A stretch of DNA of 64,000 nt from the NCBI GenBank assembly GCA_030867875.1, contig JAOWCC010000263.1:248001-312000 (forward strand), in the 5' to 3' direction. Each line of letters begins with the position of its first letter. Position 1 is the first letter of the stretch. Source of the stretch: Actinernus sp. WN-2022. Taxonomy: Eukaryota > Cnidaria > Anthozoa > Actiniaria > Actinernidae. The position numbers and the translations under genes are program-made. A model generated the notes under the pieces. The model saw only the letters and a program-made list of their open reading frames with translations, was not told the origin of the DNA and made no database searches. Positions 50,464 through 61,800 of this stretch are shown here, in pieces.

Positions 50464-50493
50464 TTTGAAACATATTGATTTGAAACATATTGA
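50464..50493 (+). repeat. 15-bp tandem duplication at the start of the indel-rich zone
   Basis: TTTGAAACATATTGA occurs at 50464-50478 and again at 50479-50493. The matching places at 8525 and 61583 have it once. Confidence 0.8.
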
Positions 50494-53400
50494 GTGGTTT
50501 TTAGTTTTTGTCAGAAATCTCAGATTTTTTGCCTACCCGGTTCTGGTCCAAAAAATCCAGATTGGACCATTTTTGAAGATGTTGATATTTTCTTTAATTC
50601 TTTCTCCAACTTAATCCATTGATGTTCTGAAGCTAGCAGGAGATTGTTTGAGATCGTTTTGAAACATATTGAGTGGTTTTTTAGTTTTTGTCAGAAATCT
50701 CAGATTTTTTGCCTACCCGGTCTGGTCCAAAAAATCCAGATTGGACCATTTTTGAAGATGTTGATATTTTCTTTAATTCTTTCTCCAACTTAATCCATTG
50801 ATGTTCTGAAGCTAGCAGGAGATTGTTGAGATCATTTTGAAACATATTGAGTGGTCTTTAGTTTTGTCAGGAAATCCAGATTGGACCATTTTTGAAGATG
50901 TTGATATTTTCTTTAATTCTTTCTCCAACTTAATCCATTGATGTTCTGAAGCTAGCAGGAGATTGTTTCAGATCATGTTGAAGCATATTGAGTGGTCTTT
51001 AGTTTTTGTCAGAAATCCAGATTGGACCATTTTGAAGATGTTGATATTTTCTTAATTCTTTCTCCAACTTAATCCATTGATGTTCTGAAGCTAGCAGGAG
51101 ATTGTTTGAGATCATTTTGAAACATATTGAGTGGTTTTTAGTTTTTGTCAGAAATCTCAGATTTTTTGCCTGCCCGGTCTGGTCCAAAAAATCCAGATTG
51201 GACCATTTTTGAAGATGTTGATATTTTCTTTAATTCTTTCTCCAACTTAATCCATTGATGTTCTGAAGCTAGCAGGAGATTGTTTCAGATCATGTTGAAG
51301 CATATTGAGTGGTCTTTAGTTTTTGTCAGAAATCCAGATTGGACCAATTTTGAAGATGTTGATATTTTCCTTTAATTCTTTCTCCAACTTAATCCATTGA
51401 TGTTCTGAAGCTAGCAGGAGATTGTTTCAGATCATGTTGAAGCATATTGAGTGGTCTTTAGTTTTTGTCAGAAATCCAGATTGGACCAATTTGAAGATGT
51501 TGATATTTTCTTTAATTCTTTCTCCAACCTTAATCCATTGATGTTCTGAAGCTAGCAGGAAGATTGTTTCAGATCATGTTGAAGCATATTGAGTGGTCTT
51601 TAGTTTTTGTCAGAAATCCAGATTGGACCAATTTTGAAGATGTTGATATTTTCTTTAATTCTTTCTCCAACTTAATCCATTGATGTTCTGAAGCTAGCAG
51701 GAGATTGTTTCAGATCATGTTGAAGCTATTGAGTGGTCTTTAGTTTTTGTCAGAAATCCAGACTGGACCATTTTTGAAGATGTTGATATTTTCTTTAATT
51801 CTTTCTCCAACTTAATCCATTGATGTTCTGAAGCTAGCAGGAGATTGTTTGAGATCATTTTGAAACATATTGAGTGGTTTTTAGTTTTTGTCAGAAATCT
51901 CAGATTTTTTGCCTGCCCGGTCTGGTCCAAAAAATCCAGATTGGACCATTTTTGAAGATGTTGATATTTTCTTTAATTCTTTCTCCAACTTAATCCATTG
52001 ATGTTCTGAAGCTAGCAGGAGATTGTTTCAGATCATGTTGAAGCATATTGAGTGGTCTTTAGTTTTTGTCAGAAATCCAGATTGGACCATTTTTGAAGAT
52101 GTTGATATTTCTTTAATTCTTTCTCCAACTTAATCCATTGATGTTCTGAAGCTAGCAGGAGATTGTTTGAGATCATTTTGAAACATATTGAGTGGTTTTT
52201 AGTTTTGTCAGAAATCTCAGATTTTTTTGCCTGCCCGGTCTGGTCCAAAAAATCCAGATTGGACCATTTTTGAGATGTTGATATTTTCTTTAATTCCTTT
52301 TCTCCAACTTAATCCATTGATGTTCTGAAGCTAGCAGGAGATTGTTTCAGATCATGTTGAAGCATATTGAGTGGTCTTTAGTTTTTGTCAGAAATCCAGA
52401 TTGGACCAATTTTGAAGATGTTGATATTTTCTTTAATTCTTTCTCCAACTTAATCCATTGATGTTCTGACGCTAGCAGGAGATTGTTTGAGATCATTTTG
52501 AAACATATTGAGTGGTTTTTAGGTTTTTGTCAGAAAATCTCAGATTCTTTTGCCTACCCGGTCTGGTCCAAAAAATCCAGATTGGACCCATTTTTGAAGA
52601 TGTGATATTTTCTTTAATTCTTTCTCCAACTTAATCCATTGATGTTCTGAAGCTAGCAGGAGATTGTTTGAGATCATTTTGAAACATATTGAGTGGTTTT
52701 TAGTTTTTGTCAGAAATCTCAGATTTTTTGCCTGCCCGGTCTGGTCCAAAAAATCCAGATTGGACCATTTTTGAAGATGTTGATATTTTCTTTAATTCTT
52801 TCTCCAACTTAAATCCATTGATGTTCTGAAGCTAGCAGGAGATTGTTTCAGATCATGTTGAAGCATATTGAGTGGTTTTAGTTTTTGTCAGAAATCCAGA
52901 TTGGACCCAATCTTTGAAGATGTTGATATTTTCTTTAATTCTTTTCTCCAACTTAATCCATTGATGTTCTGACGCTAGCAGGAGATTGTTTGAGATCATT
53001 TTGAAATCATATTGAGTGGTTTTTAGTTTTTGTCAGAAATCTCAGATTTTTTGCCTACCCGTCGGTCCAAAAAATCCAGATTGGACCATTTTGAAGATGT
53101 TGATATTTTCTTTAATTCTTTCTCCAACTTAATCATTGATGTTCTGAAGCTAGCAGGAGATTGTTTGAGATCATTTTGAAACATATTGAGTGGTTTTTAG
53201 TTTTTGTCAGAAATCTCAGATTTTTTGCCTACCCGGTCTGGTCCAAAAAATCCAGATTGGACCATTTTTTGAAGATGTTGATATTTTCTTTTAATTCTTT
53301 CTCCAACTTAATCCATTGATGTTCTGAAGCTAGTAGGAGATTGTTTGAGATCATTTTGAAAACATATTGAGTGGTCTTTAGTTTTTGTCAGAAATCCAGA

Positions 53401-54200
53401 TTGGACCATATTTGAAGATGTTGATATTTTCTTTAATTCTTTCTCCAACTTAATCATTGATGTTCTGAAGCTAGCAGGAGATTGTTTCAGATCATGTTGA
53501 AGCATATTGAGTGGTCTTTAGTTTTTGTCAGAAATCCAGACTGGACCATATTTTGAAGATGTTGATATTTTCTTTATTCTTTCTCCAACTTAATCCATTG
53601 ATGTTCTGAGCTAGCAGGAGATTGTTTGAGATCATTTGAAACATATTGAGTGGTTTTTAGTTTTTGTCAGAAATCTCAGATTTTTGCCTACCCGGTCTGG
53701 TCCAAAAAATCCAGATTGACCATTTTGAAGATGTTGATATTTTCTTTAATTCTTTCTCCAACTTAATCCATTGAAGTTCTGAAGCTAGCAGGAGATTGTT
53801 TCAGATCATGTTGAAGCATATTGAGTGGTCTTTAGTTTTGTCAGAATACAGATTGGACCATTTTTGAAGATGTTGATATTTTCTTTAATTCTTTCTCCAA
53901 CTTAATCCATTGATGTTCTGAAGCTAGCAGGAGATTGTTTGAGATCATTTTGGAAACATATTGAGTGGTTTTTAGTTTTTGTCAGAATCTCAGATTTTTT
54001 GCCTGCCCGTCTGGTCCAAAAATCCAGATTGGACCATTTTTGAGATGTGATATTTTCTTTAATTCTTTCTCCAACTTAATCCATTGATGTTCTGAAGCTA
54101 GCAGGAGATTGTTTGAGATCATGTTGAAGCATATTGAGTGGTCTTTAGTTTTTGTCAGAAATCCAGATTGGACCATTTTTGAAGATGTTGATATTTTCTT

Positions 54201-54208
54201 TAATCATT
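54201..54208 (+). other. 18-bp deletion inside one satellite unit
   Basis: CTTTAAT joins directly to CATTGATG; the 18 bases that normally lie between them, ending ACTTAATC, are missing. TAAT at the join and TTAATC inside the lost part could have served as short homology. It lies in the indel-rich zone and may be an error. Confidence 0.7.
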
Positions 54209-55625
54209 GATGTTCTGAAGCTAGCAGGAGATTGTTTCAGATCATGTTGACAGCATATTGAGTGGTCTTTAGTTTTTGTCAGAAATCCAGATTGGACCAT
54301 TTTGAAGATGTTGATATTTTCTTTAATTCCTTTCTCCAACTTAATCCATTGATGTTCTGAAGCTAGCAGGAGATTGTTTCAGATCATGTTGAAGCATATT
54401 GAGTGGTCTTTAGTTTTTGTCAGAAATCCAGATTGGACCAATTTTGAAGATGTTGATATTTTCTTTAATTCTTTCTCCAACTTAATCCATTGATGTTCTG
54501 AAGCTAGCAGGAGATTGTTTGAGATCATTTTGAAACATATTGAGTGGTTTTTAGTTTTTGTCAGAAATCTCATATTTTTGGCCTACCCGGTCTGGTCCAC
54601 AAAATCCAGATTGGACCATTTTGAAGATGTTGATATTTTCTTTAATTCTTTCTCCAACTTAATCCATTGATGTTCTGAAGCTAGCAGGAGATTGTTTCAG
54701 ATCATGTTGAAGCATATTGAGTGGTCTTTAGTTTTTTGTCAGAAATCAGATTGGACCATTTTTGAAGATGTTGATATTTTCTTTAATTCTTCTCCAACTT
54801 AATCCATTGATGTTCTGAAGCTAGGAGGAGATTGTTTGAGATCATTTTGAAACATATTGAGTGGTTTTTAGTTTTTTGTCAGAAATCTCAGATTTTTTGC
54901 CTACCCGGTCTGGTCCAAAAAATCCAGATTGGACCATTTTTTGAAGATGTTGATATTTTCTTTAATTCTTTCTGCAACTTAATCCATTGATGTTCTGAAG
55001 CTAGCAGGAGATTGTTTGAGATTATTTTGAAACATATTGAGTGGTTTTTAGTTTTTGTCAGAAATCTCAGATTTTTTGCCTACCCGGTCTGGTCCAAAAA
55101 ATCCAGATTGGACCATTTTTGAAGATGTTGATATTTTCTTTAATTCTTTCTCTCCAACTTAATCCATTGATGTTCTGAAGCTAGGAGGAGATTGTTTGAG
55201 ATCATTTTGAAACATATTGAGTGGTTTTTAGTTTTTGTCAGAAATCTCAGATTTTTTGCCTACCCGGTCTGGTCCAAAAAATCCAGATTGGACCATTTTT
55301 GAAGATGTTGATATTTTCTTTAATTCTTTCTCCAACTTAATCATTGATGTTCTGAAGCTAGGAGGAGATTGTTTGAGATCATTTTGAAACATATTGAGTG
55401 GTTTTTAGTTTTGTCAGAAAATCTCAGATTTTTTGCCTACCCGGTCTGGTCCAAAAAATCCAGATTGGACCATTTTTGAAGATGTTGATATTTTCTTTAA
55501 TTCTTTCTCCAACTTAATCCATTGATGTTCTGAAGCTAGCAGGAGATTGTTTGAGATCATTTTGAAGCATATTGTGTGGGTTTTAATTTTTGTCAGGAAT
55601 CCAAGATATTTTGCCTACCCGGTCT

Positions 55626-55870
55626 CTACTAATTATCATAATGCTCGGTACCTTAAATGCAGAATAAACTTCTAAACGATATCGATATCTCGACAGGATA
55701 TGTACCTACTGGCCATGGAGTTCCTGGGACCAGACAACGTAACTCATCTAAACAAGATAAACACTGCTTCTGATGTGTGGAGAGAGGAAAGATATTCAGG
55801 TACGTGTTATGAAGCTGTTGAGAAAGGAAGCGGATATTCAGGTATGTGTTATGAAGGATAGACACTGGCT
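55626..55870 (+). repeat. Cassette 22, F type, isolated, frame broken
   Basis: This is the only cassette in the last 20 kb. The frame opens at 55700 as F type, but an extra A in AGAGAGGAAAGATATTC (55781-55797) shifts it and it stops at the TAG of GGATAG near 55858-55860. An unrelated 100-codon frame at 55773-56075 results from the shift. The extra base lies in the indel-rich zone and is probably an error. The preceding units are L units with CTAGGAGG and lack the S unit that precedes cassettes 4 and 21, so the block join lies shortly upstream. Confidence 0.85.
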
Positions 55871-58800
55871 AAAAAATCCAGATTGGACCATTTTAGAAGA
55901 TGTTGATATTTTCTTTAATTCTTTCCTCCAACTTAATCCATTGATGTCTGAAGCTAGCAGGAGATTGTTTGAGATCATTTTGAAACATATTGAGTGGTTT
56001 TTAGTTTTTGTCAGAAATCTCAGATTTTTTGCCTACCCGGTCCTGGTCCAAAAAATCAGATTGGACCATTTTTGAAGATGTTGATATTTTCTTTAATTCT
56101 TTCTCCACTTAATCCATTGATGTTCTGAAGCCAGCAGGAGATTGTTTGAGATCATTTTGAAACATATTGAATGGTTTTTAGTTTTTTGTCAGAAATCTCA
56201 GATTTTTTGCCTACCCGGTCTGGTCCAAAAAATCCAGATTGGACCATTTTTGAAGATGTTGATATTTTCTTTAATTCTTGCTGCAACTTAATCCATTGAT
56301 GTTCTGAAGCTAGCAGGAGATTGTTTGAGATTATTTTGAAACATATTGAGTGGTTTTAGTTTTGTCAGAAATCTCAGATTTTTTGCCTACCCGGGTCTGG
56401 TCCAAAAAATCCAGATTGGACCATTTTTGAAGATGTTGATATTTTCTTTAATTCTTTCTCCAACTTAATCCATTGATGTTCTGAAGCTAGCAGGAGATTG
56501 TTTGAGATCATTTTGAAACATATTGAGTGGTTTTTAGTTTTTGTCAGAAATCTCAGATTTTTTGCCTACCCGGTCTGGGTCCAAAAAATCCAGATTGGAC
56601 CATTTTTGAAGATGTTGATATTTTCTTTAATTCTTTCTCCAACTTAATCCATTGATGTTCTGAAGCTAGCAGGAGATTGTTTGAGATCATTTTGAAACAT
56701 ATTGAGTGGTCTTTAGTTTTTGTCAGAAATCCAGATTGGACCATTTTTGAAGATGTTGATATTTTCTTTAATTCTTTCTCCAACCTTAATCCATTGATGT
56801 TCTGAAGCTAGCAGGAGATTGTTTCAGATCATGTTGAAGCATATTGAGTGGTCTTTAGTTTTGTCAGAAATCCAGATTGGACCATTTTTGAAGATGTTGA
56901 TATTTTCTTTAATTCTTTCTCCAACTTAATCCATTGATGTTCTGAAGCTAGCAGGAGATTGTTTCAGATCATGTTGAAGCATATTGAGTGGTCTTTAGTT
57001 TTTGTCAGAAATCCAGATTGGACCAATTTTGAAGATGTTGATATTTTCTTTAATTCTTTCTGCAACTTAATCCATTGATGTTCTGAAGCTAGCAGGAGAT
57101 TGTTTGAGATTATTTTGAAACATATTGAGTGGTTTTTTAGTTTTTGTCAGAAATCTCAGATTTTTTGCCTACCCGGTCTGGTCCAAAAAATCCAGATTGG
57201 ACCATTTTTGAAGATGTTGATATTTTCTTTAATTCTTTCTCCAACTTAATCCATTGATGTTCTGAAGCTAGCAGGAGATTGTTTGAGATCATTTTGAAAC
57301 ATATTGAGTGGTTTTTAGTTTTTGTCAGAAATCTCAGATTTTTTGCCTACCCGGTCTGGTCCAAAAAATCCAGATTGGACCATTTTTGAAGATGTTGATA
57401 TTTTCTTTAATTCTTTCTCAAACTTAATCCATTGATGTTCTGAAGCTAGCAGGAGATTGTTTGAGATCATTTTGAAACATATTGAGTGGGTCTTTAGTTT
57501 TTGTCAGAAATCCAGATTGGACCATTTTTGAAGATGTTGATATTTTCTTTAATTCTTTCTCCAACTTAATCCATTGATGTTCTGAAGCTAGCAGGAGATT
57601 GTTTCAGATCATGTTGAAGCATATTGAGTGGTTCTTTAGTTTTGTCAGAAATCCAGATTGGACCATTTTTGAAGATGTTGATATTTTCTTTAATTCTTTC
57701 TCCAACTTAATCCATTGATGTTCTGAAGCTAGCAGGAGATTGTTTCAGATCATGTTGAAGCATATTGAGTGGTCTTTAGTTTTTGTCAGAAATCCAGATT
57801 GGACCAATTTTGAAGATGTTGATATTTCTTTAATTCTTTCTCCAACTTAATCCATTGATGTTCTGAAGCTAGCAGGAGGATTGTTGAGATCATTTTGAAA
57901 CATATTTGAGTGGTTTTTAGTTTTTGTCAGAAATCTCAGATTTTTTTGCCTACCCGGTCTGGTCCAAAAAATCCAGATTGGACCATTTTGAAGATGTTGA
58001 TATTTTCTTTAATTCTTTCTCCAACTTAATCCATTGATATTCTGAAGCTAGCAGGAGATTGTTTCAGATCATGTTGAAGCATATTGAGTGGTCTTTAGTT
58101 TTTGTCAGAAATCCAGATTGGACCATTTTTGAAGATGTTGATATTTTCTTTAATTCTTTCTCCAACTTAATCCATTGATGTTCTGAAGCTAGCAGGAGAT
58201 TGTTTCAGATCATGTTGAAGCATATTGAGTGGTCTTTAGTTTTTTGTCAGAAATCCAGATTGGACCATTTTTGAAGATGTTGATATTTTCTTTAATTCTT
58301 TCTCCAACTTAATCCATTGATGTTCTGAAGCTAGGCAGGAGATTGTTTGAGATTATTTTGAAACATATTGAGTGGTTTTTAGTTTTTGTCAGAAATCTCA
58401 GATTTTTTGCCTACCCGGTCTGGTCCAAAAAATCCAGATTGGACCATTTTTGAAGATTTTGATATTTTCTTTAATTCTTTCTCCAACTTAATCCATTGAT
58501 GTTCTGAGCTAGCAGGAGATTGTTTGAGATCATTTTGAAACATATTGAGTGGTTTTTAGTTTTTGTCAGAAATCTCAGATTTTTTGCCTACCCGGTCTGG
58601 TCCAAAAAATCCAGATTGGACCATTTTTTGAAGATGTTGATATTTTCTTTAATTCTTTCTCCAACTTAATCCATTGATGTTCTGAAGCTAGCAGGAGATT
58701 GTTTGAGATCATTTTGAAACATATTTGAGTGGTCTTTAGTTTTTGTCAGAAATCCAGATTGGACCCATTTTTGAAGATGTTGATATTTTCTTTAATTCTT

Positions 58801-61800
58801 TCTCCAACTTAATCCATTGATGTTCTGAAGCTAGCAGGAGATTGTTTCAGATCATGTTGAAGCATATTGAGTGGTCTTTAGTTTTTTGTCAGAAATCCAG
58901 ATTGGACCATTTTTGAAGATGTTGATATTTTCTTTAATTCTTTCTCCAACTTAATCCATTGATGTTCTGAAGCTAGCAGGAGATTGTTTGAGATCATTTT
59001 GAAACATATTGAGTGGTTTTTAGTTTTTGTCAGAAATCTCAGATTTTTTGCCTGCCCGGTCTGGTCCAAAAAATCCAGATTGGACCATTTTTGAAGATGT
59101 TGATATTTTCTTTAATTCTTTCTCCAACTTAATCCATTGATGTTCTGAAGCTAGCAGGAGATTGTTTCAGATCATGTTGAAGCATATTGAGTGGTCTTTA
59201 GTTTTTGTCAGAAATCCAGATTGGACCAATTTTGAAGATGTTGATATTTTCTTTAATTCTTTCTCCAACTTAATCCATTGATGTTCTGAAGCTAGCAGGA
59301 GATTGTTTGAGATCATTTTGAAACATATTGAGTGGTTTTTAGTTTTTGTCAGAAATCCAGATTGGACCATTTTTGAAGATGTTGATATTTTCTTTAATTC
59401 TTTCTCCAACTTAATCCATTGATGTTCTGAAGCTAGCAGGAGATTGTTTGAGATCATTTTGAAACATATTGAGTGGTTTTTAGTTTTTGTCAGAAATCTC
59501 AGATTTTTTGCCTGCCCGGTCTGGTCCAAAAAATCCAGATTGGACCATTTTTGAAGATGTTGATATTTTCTTTAATTCTTTCTCCAACTTAATCCATTGA
59601 TGTTCTGAAGCTAGCAGGAGATTGTTTCAGATCATGTTGAAGCATATTGAGTGGTCTTTAGTTTTTGTCAGAAATCCAGATTGGACCATTTTTGAAGATG
59701 TTGATATTTTCTTTAATTCTTTCTCCAACTTAATCCATTGATGTTCTGAAGCCAGCAGGAGATTGTTTGAGATCATTTTGAAACATATTGAATGGTTTTT
59801 AGTTTTTGTCAGAAATCTCAGATTTTTTGCCTACCCGGTCTGGTCCAAAAAATCCAGATTGGACCATTTTTGAAGATGTTGATATTTTCTTTAATTCTTT
59901 CTGCAACTTAATCCATTGATGTTCTGAAGCTAGCAGGAGATTGTTTGAGATTATTTTGAAACATATTGAGTGGTTTTTAGTTTTTGTCAGAAATCTCAGA
60001 TTTTTTGCCTACCCGGTCTGGTCCAAAAAATCCAGATTGGACCATTTTTGAAGATGTTGATATTTTCTTTAATTCTTTCTCCAACTTAATCCATTGATGT
60101 TCTGAAGCTAGCAGGAGATTGTTTGAGATCATTTTGAAACATATTGAGTGGTTTTTAGTTTTTGTCAGAAATCTCAGATTTTTTGCCTGCCCGGTCTGGT
60201 CCAAAAAATCCAGATTGGACCATTTTTGAAGATGTTGATATTTTCTTTAATTCTTTCTCCAACTTAATCCATTGATGTTCTGAAGCTAGCAGGAGATTGT
60301 TTCAGATCATGTTGAAGCATATTGAGTGGTCTTTAGTTTTTGTCAGAAATCCAGATTGGACCAATTTTGAAGATGTTGATATTTTCTTTAATTCTTTCTC
60401 CAACTTAATCCATTGATGTTCTGAAGCTAGCAGGAGATTGTTTGAGATCATTTTGAAACATATTGAGTGGTTTTTAGTTTTTGTCAGAAATCCAGATTGG
60501 ACCATTTTTGAAGATGTTGATATTTTCTTTAATTCTTTCTCCAACTTAATCCATTGATGTTCTGAAGCTAGCAGGAGATTGTTTGAGATCATTTTGAAAC
60601 ATATTGAGTGGTTTTTAGTTTTTGTCAGAAATCTCAGATTTTTTGCCTGCCCGGTCTGGTCCAAAAAATCCAGATTGGACCATTTTTGAAGATGTTGATA
60701 TTTTCTTTAATTCTTTCTCCAACTTAATCCATTGATGTTCTGAAGCTAGCAGGAGATTGTTTCAGATCATGTTGAAGCATATTGAGTGGTCTTTAGTTTT
60801 TGTCAGAAATCCAGATTGGACCAATTTTGAAGATGTTGATATTTTCTTTAATTCTTTCTCCAACTTAATCCATTGATGTTCTGAAGCTAGCAGGAGATTG
60901 TTTGAGATCATTTTGAAACATATTGAGTGGTTTTTAGTTTTTGTCAGAAATCTCAGATTTTTTGCCTACCCGGTCTGGTCCAAAAAATCCTGATTGGACC
61001 ATTTTTGAAGATGTTGATATTTTCTTTAATTCTTTCTGCAACTTAATCCATTGATGTTCTGAAGCTAGCAGGAGATTGTTTGAGATTATTTTGAAACATA
61101 TTGAGTGGTTTTTAGTTTTTGTCAGAAATCTCAGATTTTTTGCCTACCCGGTCTGGTCCAAAAAATCCAGATTGGACCATTTTTGAAGATGTTGATATTT
61201 TCTTTAATTCTTTCTCCAACTTAATCCATTGATGTTCTGAAGCTAGCAGGAGATTGTTTGAGATCATTTTGAAACATATTGAGTGGTTTTTAGTTTTTGT
61301 CAGAAATCTCAGATTTTTTGCCCACCCGGTCTGGTCCAAAAAATCCAGATTGGACCATTTTTGAAGATGTTGATATTTTCTTTAATTCTTTCTCCAACTT
61401 AATCCATTGATGTTCTGAAGCTAGCAGGAGATTGTTTCAGATCATGTTGAAGCATATTGAGTGGTCTTTAGTTTTTGTCAGAAATCCAGATTGGACCATT
61501 TTTGAAGATGTTGATATTTTCTTTAATTCTTTCTCCAACTTAATCCATTGATGTTCTGAAGCTAGCAGGAGATTATTTGAGATTATTTTGAAACATATTG
61601 AGTGGTTTTTAGTTTTTGTCAGAAATCTCAGATTTTTTGCCTACCCGGTCTGGTCCAAAAAATCCAGATTGGACCATTTTTGAAGATGTTGATATTTTCT
61701 TTAATTCTTTCTCCAACTTAATCCATTGATGTTCTGAAGCTAGCAGGAGATTGTTTGAGATCATTTTGAAACATATTGAGTGGTTTTTAGTTTTTGTCAG

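Larger units (their letters stand above)
50464..58890 (+). repeat. Satellite array with dense small indels
   Basis: The same L/S units continue, but one- and two-base indels become frequent, mostly in homopolymer runs: GGTTCTGG near 50540, GCAGGAAGATTG near 51558, GCCCGTCTGG near 54003, CCCGGGTCTGG near 56392, CATATTTGAG near 58722. I saw well over sixty in 8.4 kb, against two independent ones (each seen in both duplicated copies) in the rest of the window. The first part (50.46-52.9 kb) follows the clean sequence 61.57-64.0 kb and the last part (from about 55.5 kb) follows 43.2-46.6 kb. Unpolished long-read sequence is the simplest explanation. Confidence 0.8.

Noticed and set aside
55653..55865. 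70-codon minus-strand frame over cassette 22
   Set aside because: It depends on the extra A in cassette 22; intact cassettes do not give it.
55773..56075. 100-codon plus-strand frame
   Set aside because: It arises from an extra A in cassette 22 and further indels in the noisy zone; no other cassette has it.
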